Below the pieces are notes generated by a model that saw only the letters and a list, made by a program, of their open reading frames with translations, searched no databases and was not told the origin of the DNA. The position numbers and the translations under genes are program-made. Shown here piece by piece: positions 17,147-25,519 of a stretch of 52,334 nucleotides of DNA. The DNA comes from Labrenzia sp. DG1229 (lineage in GTDB: Bacteria > Pseudomonadota > Alphaproteobacteria > Rhizobiales > Stappiaceae), in contig NZ_KI928924.1 in the NCBI RefSeq assembly GCF_000521215.1, positions 4,383 through 56,716 of the forward strand, read 5' to 3'. Positions within the stretch are counted from its first letter, which is position 1; each line of letters begins with the position of its first letter.

Positions 17147-18700
17147 ATGCCCAATAGATCCTTCAATACAATAACTTGGTATTCATTTATTGTTGTTTCG
17201 GTCTTTTTCCTGATGCTCGCATTAATAGAAATCAACGTGATCAATTACTTTCCTCCAGGCGTTGTTCATGTTTTCGGAGTTCACAGCGCCCTGTTTTTCA
17301 GCATTTTTGCTTCGATATTCTCGTTCTTTTCCCTTACTTACTCTTTGAATGGTCAGTTTGGCGGTGTATTGACCCTTCTCACATTCCTGCTCAGCACGCT
17401 GCTCCTGGCTTCGACCACGATCCTTCTCGCCACAGGATATCCGACCGGCGACGCAAGTGTTCCAGCTGTTTCCGCCGCTTTCATGGTGCTGCTGCGAGCA
17501 CTCGGCGTCTCGATCTTGCCCCCTCGGGGCGATCTTTCGGGAATTCGGGAAGCGGTTGGCTCGATCGTGCTGTCGGTCGGTGCCGGCATCCTCTGGCTTG
17601 CATATGATCCACTTCGGTTTCCGGTTGCAGTCTCGGCAACCCTGCTGCTCTCGTGGCCATTTCTGGTCGACGGCATCAATGCCTTTGCAGACAAGATTTT
17701 TCACAAGGCCGCGTTTGCCGCCGGCGCACGAGATCTGGCTCCAGGCGCTTTCACCGCAATCGGCCGCGCCGGCAACATTGTCATCGACAAGACAGCCTTG
17801 ATGTCGGGACCGGACCTGATGGTCACCAATGTGATGGCATTCAACAACGAGCCAAGAACCCTGCTTGCAGTCGCGGCTTCCGCCGAGGCGCAATCAAGCC
17901 ATCCGGTTGCCATGGCCCTGCGTCAACTCGCTACCCAGTGGCGCGTGTCCTTGAAGACACCAGATCGCTTCGAACCGACACACGGACTCGGCGTGGTTGC
18001 CCTCCTTGGCGGCCAGACCGTCGTGATCGGCACGACGGAACTTTTGAAGCAGCTCAAGATCGACAGCTTTACGGCCGATGCCATTGCAAGGTCGCTCGAG
18101 GTCGATGGCAAAACCGTTTTGCGTGTCGCGGTCGGCGGGCGTGTGGTCGGTGTCCTCGGGCTTGAAGGCACCCTCAGGCAAGATGCAGGCGCCGCCGGGA
18201 TGGCGATGCGTGCCGAAGGTCTGACACCCTGGCTCTTCACCAATGACGGCTCCAAAACGCGCAAGGCACTTGCTGATATGCTCGGGCTTGAATGTCCGGA
18301 TGAAACACAGACCACGACAACGGCCCAGACAGCTTCCGCACTGGTTTCCGGCAACGGCACATCGCTGCTTCTGACCTTGTCGCAGGACCGAAGCTCTCTG
18401 GAGCTTTACGCCTGCACATCAAAGGCCCCGATTTCCCCTGACGAACTGCATCCGATTGCTGTCAGCAATACAGACGACATCGGGGCATTCCCGGCCCTCA
18501 AGGCCCTCGCCATGCGCAGAGACGTGCTCGCGCGTCGCGCCAGAAAACTGATTATCGGACTTTGGGTGCTTGGCGGCCTGTGCGGAGCGTCAACGATGGT
18601 GCCGGTTTACGCGACACCGCTGCTGTTTGGTGTTTGTCTGGTAATCCTTCTGGGCTTTGCGCGGGTCGGCATCGGAGGTCGCCAGATCGGCCGGCTTTGA
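17147..18700 (+). CDS. P-type-ATPase-like membrane protein, probable pseudoenzyme
   Basis: A 517-residue protein related to the P1B (CopA-like) ATPases but lacking most catalytic motifs. About six hydrophobic segments span residues 10-175. The phosphorylation region survives as VIDKTALMSG (Asp214) instead of DKTGTLT. The nucleotide domain keeps SSHPVA (251-256) and GLGVVALLGGQTVVIG. The usual TGDN and GDGxND hinge motifs are replaced by TNDGSK (365-370) and SGNGTS (401-406). No A-domain TGE and no CPC ion motif are present, and two membrane helices end the protein. It cannot be a normal pump. The frame is open over its full length, so it is not a decayed gene. The start ATG (17147) has only a weak ribosome-binding site. 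Confidence 0.72.
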   Translation: MPNRSFNTITWYSFIVVSVFFLMLALIEINVINYFPPGVVHVFGVHSALFFSIFASIFSFFSLTYSLNGQFGGVLTLLTFLLSTLLLASTTILLATGYPTGDASVPAVSAAFMVLLRALGVSILPPRGDLSGIREAVGSIVLSVGAGILWLAYDPLRFPVAVSATLLLSWPFLVDGINAFADKIFHKAAFAAGARDLAPGAFTAIGRAGNIVIDKTALMSGPDLMVTNVMAFNNEPRTLLAVAASAEAQSSHPVAMALRQLATQWRVSLKTPDRFEPTHGLGVVALLGGQTVVIGTTELLKQLKIDSFTADAIARSLEVDGKTVLRVAVGGRVVGVLGLEGTLRQDAGAAGMAMRAEGLTPWLFTNDGSKTRKALADMLGLECPDETQTTTTAQTASALVSGNGTSLLLTLSQDRSSLELYACTSKAPISPDELHPIAVSNTDDIGAFPALKALAMRRDVLARRARKLIIGLWVLGGLCGASTMVPVYATPLLFGVCLVILLGFARVGIGGRQIGRL

Positions 18701-18812
18701 ACCAAAGAGTCTCATATGATGAGACCATAATGAGAAGACATTGCCTTTACAGCGCCCGAAGCGTGGTGTTTATCCTGCCTCATATCTTGAAAAGATTGAG
18801 GGAAGAGGCGCG

Positions 18813-20612
18813 ATGAGCGACAAGAAACAGCCGAAGCTGCGGTCAGCGGCGTGGTTCGACAATCCGGGTAATCCCGGCATGACAGCGCTTTACATCGAGC
18901 GTTACCTCAATTTCGGCATTACCCGGGAAGAACTGCAATCCGGAAAACCGATCATCGGCATCGCCCAGACCGGGTCCGACCTCTCACCCTGCAATCGACA
19001 CCATCTGGAACTGGCGAAAAGGGTTCGGGAAGGTATTCGCGACCAGGGTGGCATTGCTTTCGAATTTCCCGTTCATCCGATTCAGGAAACGGGAAAGCGT
19101 CCAACGGCGGCGCTCGACCGGAATTTAGCCTATCTCGGCCTGGTTGAACTTCTTTATGGCTATCCGATTGACGGCGTCGTTCTGACAATCGGCTGCGACA
19201 AGACCACACCGGCCTGCCTGATGGCGGCAGCCACCGTGAACGTCCCGGCAATCGCGCTTTCCGTCGGCCCGATGCTGAACGGCTGGTACAAGGGCGAGCG
19301 GACCGGGTCGGGCACGATCGTCTGGAAGGCCCGCCAGATGATGGCAGCCGGGGAAATCGACTATGCCGGGTTCATGGACCTTGTTGCTTCCGCGGCCCCT
19401 TCGGTCGGCTACTGCAACACGATGGGCACCGCAACAACAATGAATTCTCTTGCAGAAGCCCTCGGCATGCAGTTGCCCGGAGCCGCCGCGATCCCCGCGC
19501 CCTACCGCGAACGCGGCGCGATTTCCTACGAAACCGGCAAACGCATTGTCGACATGGTTCACGAGGACCAGAAACCCTCCGACATCATGACCCGGGAAGC
19601 GTTTGAAAACGCCATCGTGATCAATTCGGCCATCGGCGGTTCCACCAATGCCCCGATCCACCTGAACGGCGTCGCGCGCCACGTTGGCGTTGAACTCGAT
19701 AACGACGACTGGCAGAAAGTTGGCCACGATGTGCCGCTCCTGGTCAATCTGCAGCCGGCCGGTGACTATCTCGGCGAAGACTATTTTCATGCGGGCGGCG
19801 TACCGGCTGTTGTTGCCGAACTGCTGCGTCACGGCAAGTTGCCGCATCCTGACGCCGTAACAGCGAACGGCAAGACGATTGCCGAAAACTGCGCGGGTAT
19901 CGTCACCGACCTTCCCGACGTGATCAAATCATTCGATGCTCCGATGATGGACCGGGCCGGGTTCATCAATCTCAGGGGTAATCTGTTCGACAGTGCCATT
20001 ATGAAGACCAGCGTGATCTCCAAGGAATTCCGTAACCGCTATCTTTCCAATCCGGATGACCCTGAAGCCTTCGAAGGCCGGGCCATCGTCTTTGAAGGGC
20101 CGGAGGACTATCACCACAGGCTTGACGATCCGGAGCTGGGAATCGACGAGAACTGCATGCTCTTCATTCGCGGCACCGGACCGGTCGGCTATCCCGGTGG
20201 GGCGGAGGTCGTCAACATGCAGCCACCTGCAGCCCTGATCAAGCGTGGCATCACGGAGCTTCCCTGCATTGGCGACGGCCGCCAGTCCGGCACATCAGGA
20301 TCACCGTCCATCCTGAATGCCTCGCCCGAAGCGGCGGCGATGGGTGGTCTTGCATTGCTCAAGACCGGTGACCGGGTGCGCATTGACCTCAACAAGGGAA
20401 CGGCAGACATCCTGATTTCAGAAGAGGATCTGGCACAGCGCCGCAAGGACCTCGAGGCATCGGGCGGTTTCCAGATTGCCGACAGCCAGACGCCGTGGCA
20501 GGAGATCCAGCGCGGCATGGTCGGCCAGTTCGACAAGGGCATGGTGCTGGAACCGGCGGTCAAGTACCAGGACGTTGCTCACACAAGAGGATTGCCGCGG
20601 GACAATCACTAG
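18813..20612 (+). CDS. IlvD/Edd-family dehydratase, probably sugar-acid (pentonate) dehydratase
   Basis: A 599-residue dehydratase with three cysteines placed as in the [2Fe-2S] L-arabinonate and D-xylonate dehydratases: Cys60 (SPCN), Cys128 (IGCDKT) and Cys201 ([11 protein letters not shown]). Other landmarks are [28 protein letters not shown] (typical of the pentonate group) and the C-terminal [11 protein letters not shown]. It probably dehydrates an aldonic acid to a 2-keto-3-deoxy acid; dihydroxy-acid dehydratase (IlvD) itself is less likely. GGAAGAGG stands before the ATG at 18813, which I prefer to an upstream start at 18741. No other sugar genes are adjacent. Confidence 0.85.
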   Translation: MSDKKQPKLRSAAWFDNPGNPGMTALYIERYLNFGITREELQSGKPIIGIAQTGSDLSPCNRHHLELAKRVREGIRDQGGIAFEFPVHPIQETGKRPTAALDRNLAYLGLVELLYGYPIDGVVLTIGCDKTTPACLMAAATVNVPAIALSVGPMLNGWYKGERTGSGTIVWKARQMMAAGEIDYAGFMDLVASAAPSVGYCNTMGTATTMNSLAEALGMQLPGAAAIPAPYRERGAISYETGKRIVDMVHEDQKPSDIMTREAFENAIVINSAIGGSTNAPIHLNGVARHVGVELDNDDWQKVGHDVPLLVNLQPAGDYLGEDYFHAGGVPAVVAELLRHGKLPHPDAVTANGKTIAENCAGIVTDLPDVIKSFDAPMMDRAGFINLRGNLFDSAIMKTSVISKEFRNRYLSNPDDPEAFEGRAIVFEGPEDYHHRLDDPELGIDENCMLFIRGTGPVGYPGGAEVVNMQPPAALIKRGITELPCIGDGRQSGTSGSPSILNASPEAAAMGGLALLKTGDRVRIDLNKGTADILISEEDLAQRRKDLEASGGFQIADSQTPWQEIQRGMVGQFDKGMVLEPAVKYQDVAHTRGLPRDNH

Positions 20613-20767
20613 AGAGTGTTTCTTGACCCGGACGACCAGAGCGCCGGTTGGCAACGCCGATTGCCGCCTGACGGGACAAGTGAAATTTGCCACTTGACGA
20701 TTACGTAAAGGTCATACATCAAGAAGGCAACGAACGACAGCTGCCAGATTCAGATAGGAGACAACTC

Positions 20768-21049
20768 ATGTCCTTGGAACAGCTCACGGAAGGTGTCCGC
20801 GAAAAAGTCGCCAGCGGTGGAATTGAAGAAAGCGTCAAGTTCGACATGGGCGGTGACGGCGTCATTTTTCTTCAGGGCTCGGATGTCAGCAATGATGATG
20901 GTGACGCCGATTGCACGATCAAGATTTCCGCCGAAGATCTCGCCGATCTCCTGTCGGGCGAGCTGAACCCGACAAGCGCCTTCATGGGTGGCAAGATGCA
21001 GGTTGAAGGCGACATGAGTGTCGCGATGAAACTCGGCAGCATCGTCTGA
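20768..21049 (+). CDS. SCP2 sterol-binding-domain protein
   Basis: A 93-residue single-domain SCP2 protein, a small lipid-binding fold. Seen: VKFDMGGDGVIFL, DADCTIKISAEDLADLLSGELNPTSAFMGGKMQVEGDM, the usual family core with the MGGK(M)xVEGD signature. Such short bacterial SCP2 proteins bind lipids or acyl chains; their partner is generally unknown. The ATG at 20768 has GGAG seven bases upstream. It follows the dehydratase by 155 bases and is followed by a strong terminator. Confidence 0.88.
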   Translation: MSLEQLTEGVREKVASGGIEESVKFDMGGDGVIFLQGSDVSNDDGDADCTIKISAEDLADLLSGELNPTSAFMGGKMQVEGDMSVAMKLGSIV

Positions 21050-21072
21050 CACTTTCGGGAAAGCCCAATCCC

Positions 21073-21100
21073 AAGCCGGTCCGTTGGGCCGGCTTTTTTT
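21073..21100 (+). terminator. Rho-independent terminator after the SCP2 gene
   Basis: AAGCCGGTCC (21073-21082) pairs with GGGCCGGCTT (21086-21095, one G-T pair) around a GTT loop, followed by a run of T to 21100. It ends the SCP2 transcript. Confidence 0.85.
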
Positions 21101-21135
21101 GTCGCACGCCTAGAACGACCAAACACTCCGGTCTT

Positions 21136-21783
21136 CTACCAGAGCTCAAGCTCGCCCTTCTGCTTGAGAGATTCAAACCATTCATCGGGATTCATGGCGA
21201 TCCTGGCATGCTTGACCATGGCTTCGTTCATGTCAGCAAGCCCTGTCGTGTCCGGCCACTTTTCCGGCTGCCAGATGTTTGACCGGAAAACGCATTTGGG
21301 GCAGTGCATGAAGGCGCTCTTCACATGAATCACGAGTGCGAGTTTCGGTTCCCGCCCGTTGATTGCCATCGACGCGATCAGATCACTGTCCCTGACGATC
21401 CTGGCTTCCCCGCGAATTCGAAGCGTTTCGCCTCTGCCCGGTATCATGAACAGAAGACCCACCCGCGGGTCCTTCAGGACATTGTGAAAAGTATCCACGC
21501 GCCTGTTTCCTGGCCTGTCGGGGATTGCCAGTGTGGTTTCATCAAGGACCTTCACAAATCCGGCGGGATCACCTCGTGGAGACACATCGAGATATCCATC
21601 CGGATTTGCCGTCGCAAGAAAGCAGAATGGCGCATGTGAAATCAAGTCCCGGCAGATGGAGTCCAGCGCGGGAATTTCCTTGTGAACGATCTGCGGCAGC
21701 GGCTCTCCCGTGATTTCCTCAAGGTCCTCGGCGCGTGTCACGATATCGGAAAAACCGGAAAAGGGGTCACTGTCGGTCGTCAT
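21136..21783 (-). CDS. Pyridoxamine 5'-phosphate oxidase-family (FMN-binding) protein
   Basis: A 215-residue split-barrel flavin-binding protein of the PPOX superfamily, MSMEG_1061-like group. The core runs CFLATANPDGYLDVSPRGDPAGFVKVLDE, then IPDRPGNRRVDTFHNVLKDPRVGLLFMIPGRGETLRIRGEA. It likely binds FMN or F420-like cofactors and reduces an unknown substrate; it is not PdxH. The start at 21783 has GGAG six bases upstream; a 64-codon extension to 21975 would run through the terminator region of the TRAP operon and is rejected. Confidence 0.82.
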   Translation of the reverse strand: MTTDSDPFSGFSDIVTRAEDLEEITGEPLPQIVHKEIPALDSICRDLISHAPFCFLATANPDGYLDVSPRGDPAGFVKVLDETTLAIPDRPGNRRVDTFHNVLKDPRVGLLFMIPGRGETLRIRGEARIVRDSDLIASMAINGREPKLALVIHVKSAFMHCPKCVFRSNIWQPEKWPDTTGLADMNEAMVKHARIAMNPDEWFESLKQKGELELW

Positions 21784-21851
21784 CGAAGGCTCCTGTTGTG
21801 CTGAAAAGAATGAACGGCAATTTCCGTCTGTCAACAAGAGCAACTTGATGA

Positions 21852-21886
21852 TCAAAAACAGAAACGGCCGGACATCGCCCGGCCGT
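21852..21886 (-). terminator. Terminator of the TRAP operon
   Basis: CCGGCCGT/ACGGCCGG arms (21879-21886 and 21864-21871) form an 8-bp stem, followed on the minus strand by TTTCTGTTTTTGA. It lies just after the dctM stop. Confidence 0.8.
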
Positions 21887-21910
21887 CTTTGCGTTTTGGT
21901 GCACCGGATC

Positions 21911-23509
21911 CTATCGCGTGATGATCTCCGGCCCCATGAAGTAATAGGGCAGGAACGTCGAAAGCGCCGGAACATAGGTCACGATGACGAGGAACAGCAG
22001 AAGCACCAGCACAAAGGGCGCGGCTGCCTTTACCACCTGAACCAGACTCATGCCGGTAATTCCTGATGTCACGAACAGGTTCAGTCCGATCGGCGGCGTG
22101 ATCATGCCGATTTCCATATTCACTACCATCAGGATACCGAGATGGATCGGATCAACGCCGAGCTCCAGTCCAATCGGAAAGACGACCGGAGCCACGATCA
22201 GCAACAGGCCGGACGGTTCCATGAACTGTCCGCCAATCAGCAGGATGATGTTGACCGCCAGCAGGAAGGTGAACCAGTTGAACCCGGCCTCGACCATCCA
22301 GTCAGTGATCACCTGCGGTATCTGCTCGGCGGTAAGTGTGTGAGCAAACAGGAGCGCGTTGACGATGATGAACATCAACATGATGGTCGTCTTCGACGAA
22401 TCCGTCAGTACCTTCTTGGTGTCCTTGTGGACCATGGCCGGGAAGAACTTCCAGGCGATGAGTCCGAGATTGCGGCCCCAGACCTTGCCGCCTGCACCAT
22501 AGGCAGCCGGCAGCGCAGCAGGGCTAAGACCGCCCCTGAGCAACGGGTAGGCGACCAGGGCAGCAATCAGCACAATGATGCTGTCGAGACCGAAGAAGGC
22601 ACGCTCGGTCGCAAGTTTTGCAATGGCGGACCAGGTGAGCATGGCAACGAACGCGTAGGTAATTGCCTTGAACCCGGTCAAGGCAAGCGGACTGTCGCCG
22701 TCATTGATCCAGCCGATCCCGGAAAGCGGCCCCATGTCCCGATAGACAAAAAGCGCGATCAATCCGGCATAAACGGCAGCCACGGCAGCAGCCTCGGTCG
22801 GTGTGAAGATACCCAGATAAATTCCACCGAGGATGATGACCATCAGGAAGAGGCCGACAGCTGCTTGAGACAATGAGCTCCAAAGCTCCTTGGATCCCGC
22901 CCATGGCTGCGCCGGCAATTTTTTTATCCGGGCCATGATGTAGATCGCCGTCATCAGCATGAGACCGGCAATGAGACCGGGAATGACACCTGCAAAGAAC
23001 ATTCTGCCGACAGAAACGTTCGTTGCGGCCGCATAAACCACCATCACAATCGATGGCGGGATCAGAATCCCGAGCGTGCCCGCATTGGCGATGACGCCGG
23101 CAGCGAATTCCTTCGTGTAGCCGGCCTGACGCATGCCGGCGATGGCGATTGTGCCAATAGCGACAACGGTGGCCGGTGACGAACCGGAGAGCGCCGCAAA
23201 GAGCATGCAGGCAAAGACAGCCGCAATGGCAAGGCCTCCGCGAATCCACCCGACAGCGTCGATCGAAAAGCGAATGATCCGCCTTGCAACACCGCCGGTC
23301 GACATGAAGCTGGAGGCCAGGATGAAGAACGGGATCGCCAGCAACGTGAAGTTCTGCGAGGCATTGAACAGCTGCACGGCAACCGAACTCATCGAGTCGT
23401 GGCTGAAGAGCGCAATGTAGAGCACGGCGGACAGGCCGAGCGAAATGGCGATCGGTACCCCGAGGAACAGGAAGCCGAACAGGAAAATGAAGAGAAATGC
23501 GGTTTCCAT
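21911..23509 (-). CDS. dctM: TRAP transporter large permease (DctM), with insertion
   Basis: A 532-residue DctM-type permease, the main transport subunit of a TRAP system, moving a carboxylate with sodium. The N-terminal part (FLFLGVPIAISLGLSAVLYI, ALSGSSPATVVAIGTIAIAGM, LGILIPPSIVMVVYA) and C-terminal part (EPSGLLLIVAPVVFPIG, MVVNMEIGMITPPIGLNLFV) are standard. Most family members have about 430 residues; this one has about 95 extra between residues 265 and 365, with two added hydrophobic segments. The start lies 6 bases after dctQ. Confidence 0.9.
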   Translation of the reverse strand: METAFLFIFLFGFLFLGVPIAISLGLSAVLYIALFSHDSMSSVAVQLFNASQNFTLLAIPFFILASSFMSTGGVARRIIRFSIDAVGWIRGGLAIAAVFACMLFAALSGSSPATVVAIGTIAIAGMRQAGYTKEFAAGVIANAGTLGILIPPSIVMVVYAAATNVSVGRMFFAGVIPGLIAGLMLMTAIYIMARIKKLPAQPWAGSKELWSSLSQAAVGLFLMVIILGGIYLGIFTPTEAAAVAAVYAGLIALFVYRDMGPLSGIGWINDGDSPLALTGFKAITYAFVAMLTWSAIAKLATERAFFGLDSIIVLIAALVAYPLLRGGLSPAALPAAYGAGGKVWGRNLGLIAWKFFPAMVHKDTKKVLTDSSKTTIMLMFIIVNALLFAHTLTAEQIPQVITDWMVEAGFNWFTFLLAVNIILLIGGQFMEPSGLLLIVAPVVFPIGLELGVDPIHLGILMVVNMEIGMITPPIGLNLFVTSGITGMSLVQVVKAAAPFVLVLLLFLVIVTYVPALSTFLPYYFMGPEIITR

Positions 23510-23515
23510 CGGGCC

Positions 23516-24148
23516 CTAGTCCTTCAGCACGTCTTTGTTTTCCGCCACCAGGTCTTCTGCCTCGTGGGCAGCAATGATGGCGTCTTTTTTACCCATTAGG
23601 ATGAGCACGAATGCCTGCGCAGCCCGGAAGGCCAGCAGCAGGAGGCCAACGGGCAGGATGACGTAGGGTATCCAGCGCGGAACACGTTCCTTGACGTCGA
23701 ACCATTCCTGAATGAAGACCGGCCATTTCAGGTCTTCCATGCCGATGGGCAACTTGTAGAACTTGGCGACATAAGCGAATGCACCGCCCGACGAGCCTTT
23801 GTTTTCAAGCCCGAACAAGGCCCCGAACCAGGTCGCGTCAAACAGAAGCAGGGCATAAAGTACCGTCAACGCCGCGCCGAGCAGAGCGGCCAGCCTGAAC
23901 ATCGGTTTCGGCAACAGGTTGATCACCGCATCAACGCCGAGATGCGCACCGATCTTGATGCCGTAGCTCATGCCGAACAGGATCAGCCAGGCGAACAGGA
24001 CACGGGTGAATTCGAGCGCTCCGGTCCAGCCTGAATTGAAGCCATAGCGGGCGACCACCTGGCTGAAGGTTACGATGGTCATCAACGCCAGAATCAAGGC
24101 GAGGATGTTTTCCTCCAAGGAATCGACAAACCGTCCGACACGGGACAT
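23516..24148 (-). CDS. dctQ: TRAP transporter small permease (DctQ)
   Basis: A 210-residue small membrane subunit of the TRAP transporter. It has four hydrophobic segments in the usual order, with the DctQ-type pattern ILALILALMTIVTFSQVVARYGFNSGWTGALEFTRVLFAWLILFG near the N-terminus, and a longer than normal loop before the last helix. GGAGG lies five bases before the ATG at 24148. It sits between dctP and dctM, with a strong hairpin in the dctP-dctQ gap. Confidence 0.88.
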   Translation of the reverse strand: MSRVGRFVDSLEENILALILALMTIVTFSQVVARYGFNSGWTGALEFTRVLFAWLILFGMSYGIKIGAHLGVDAVINLLPKPMFRLAALLGAALTVLYALLLFDATWFGALFGLENKGSSGGAFAYVAKFYKLPIGMEDLKWPVFIQEWFDVKERVPRWIPYVILPVGLLLLAFRAAQAFVLILMGKKDAIIAAHEAEDLVAENKDVLKD

Positions 24149-24237
24149 GACAGCCTCCCCAATGCCGGCGCGCTGCCGCACCGGCCTTGCGCGCCAGAAG
24201 CGCGCCGCATGAAATTTTGAAATTGATTGCGTCAGAA

Positions 24238-24262
24238 GATGGGCTCGCCAAGCGAGCCCATC
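24238..24262 (-). terminator. Intra-operon hairpin between dctP and dctQ
   Basis: GATGGGCTCG (24238-24247) and CGAGCCCATC (24253-24262) form a perfect 10-bp stem with a five-base loop. There is no long T-run, so it probably protects the dctP part of the mRNA or works as a partial terminator, keeping the binding protein in excess. Confidence 0.7.
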
Positions 24263-24280
24263 CCGTCAGACCACGAAGTC

Positions 24281-25288
24281 TTAGCTTGCCTTGTTTGAAG
24301 AGACGGCCGCGTCGATGACATCCTGACCGATGTCGTCGCGGAACTGGTCCCAAACCGGCTTCATGGTGTTGACCCATTCGTCACGCTGCTCGGGTGTCAG
24401 CTGGCGAACAACACCCTTGTTTTCGATGATCTTCTGCTTGTTGGCTTCGTTGATCTCCGCTGCGCGCGCGTTGTACTCGTCGGAGACTTCGTTGAAGATC
24501 GTCAGGAACTGGTCACGGGTATCCGCTTCCAGGCTGTCCAGCCATTCCTGGGAGGTCACGGCCAGGTAGGTCAGCAGCTGGTGGTTGGTTTCCGTGGTGC
24601 CGTCCTGAACTTCGAAGAACTTCTTGGTGTAGATGTTGGACCAGGTGTTTTCCTGCCCGTCGACAACTCCGGTCTGCAGCGCGCCGTAGACTTCCTTGAA
24701 GGCCAGTTTCTGGGCATTTGCACCCATGGCTTCGATCATGGCGACCGCCACGTCGGACGTCTGCACGCGGAACTTCAGACCCTTGGCGTCGCTTGGAACC
24801 AGAAGCGGCTTGTTGGCAGAGAACTGTTTCAGACCGTTGAAGACATAACCAAGACCGACAAAACCGTAGTCGGACATGGCGCCCAGAAGTTCCTGACCCT
24901 TTTCACCCTTGGTGAAGGTGGTCACGGCGTCCATGTTGGTGAACAGGAACGGCAGGTCGAAGACGCGGTATTTCAGCGTGTAGGACTCGAATTTCGACAG
25001 GGACGGTGCAGCAAGCTGGACATCGCCAAGAAGCAGGGCTTCCATCACCTTGTTGTCGTCAAACAGCTGTGAAGACGGGAACACCTGCATGCAGGCCTTG
25101 CCGTCCATCTCGGTGTTGATCCGGTTGGCAAGCGCTGTCGCCATCTCACCTTTCGGGTGACCCTGGGCCGAAACCACGTGGCTGAACTTGATGACAACTT
25201 CGCCGTCGCCGCATTCATCAGCCGCCTGGGCAGCGGATGTCATGGCAAAGGAAGCCGCAGCAGCGGCGGCGATTACAAATTTTTTCAT
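24281..25288 (-). CDS. dctP: TRAP transporter substrate-binding protein (DctP)
   Basis: A 335-residue periplasmic binding protein of the DctP family. It has a Sec signal peptide (MKKFVIAAAAAASFAMTSA, cut after AQA). The conserved carboxylate-binding arginine is in KFRVQTSDV, and the family helix TGVVDGQENTWSNIYTKKFFEVQ is clear. It delivers a carboxylate, probably a C4-dicarboxylate, to DctQM. The gene heads the operon, downstream of a near-consensus sigma-54 promoter and close to dctBD, so expression is probably induced by external dicarboxylates. Confidence 0.9.
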   Translation of the reverse strand: MKKFVIAAAAAASFAMTSAAQAADECGDGEVVIKFSHVVSAQGHPKGEMATALANRINTEMDGKACMQVFPSSQLFDDNKVMEALLLGDVQLAAPSLSKFESYTLKYRVFDLPFLFTNMDAVTTFTKGEKGQELLGAMSDYGFVGLGYVFNGLKQFSANKPLLVPSDAKGLKFRVQTSDVAVAMIEAMGANAQKLAFKEVYGALQTGVVDGQENTWSNIYTKKFFEVQDGTTETNHQLLTYLAVTSQEWLDSLEADTRDQFLTIFNEVSDEYNARAAEINEANKQKIIENKGVVRQLTPEQRDEWVNTMKPVWDQFRDDIGQDVIDAAVSSNKAS

Positions 25289-25365
25289 CGGATGTCCTCC
25301 CAGACATTTTTACATGGCGGCCATTTGCTTGGCCGGACAGCACAAGGGCTGTTCGTGCGCTTATT

Positions 25366-25381
25366 CGCAAAGCACGTGCCA
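25366..25381 (-). promoter_or_regulatory. Sigma-54 promoter of dctPQM
   Basis: On the minus strand the bases read TGGCACGTGCTTTGCG, matching the sigma-54 consensus TGGCACG-N4-TTGC(A/T) with only the last base off. It lies about 80 bases upstream of the dctP start, and the GG and GC dinucleotides have the required spacing. DctD, encoded nearby, is a sigma-54 activator with the GAFTGA motif. Confidence 0.85.
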
Positions 25382-25476
25382 ACTTTGAATTCCTGGATAA
25401 AACGACAGGTTTCCGGCGAGTGCTTTCAGAAATTCCGGCCGCCGGGAAGGTCATCTCCTCGAAAATGGGTGGCATC

Positions 25477-25516
25477 TGACACATGCGACGCGCTCAATGT
25501 GTCGAGATCGACACAT
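25477..25516. promoter_or_regulatory. Candidate upstream activating site for DctD
   Basis: A perfect dyad, ATGTGTCGA-GA-TCGACACAT (25497-25516), is joined by a further half-site TGACACAT at 25477-25484. The dyad is 116-135 bases upstream of the -24 element of the sigma-54 promoter, a normal distance for an enhancer. It sits just beyond the ECF sigma gene stop. Assignment to DctD is inference from position. Confidence 0.6.
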
Positions 25517-25519
25517 CAC

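Noticed and set aside
17701..18700. Idea that the P-type-ATPase-like gene is a functional copper pump
   Set aside because: The CPC motif, TGE loop, DKTGT threonine/glycine context and GDGxND hinge are absent, so ion transport by the normal cycle is not possible.
18741..18812. Upstream start for the sugar-acid dehydratase
   Set aside because: The ATG at 18813 has GGAAGAGG at good distance and gives cysteine numbering like that of known pentonate dehydratases.
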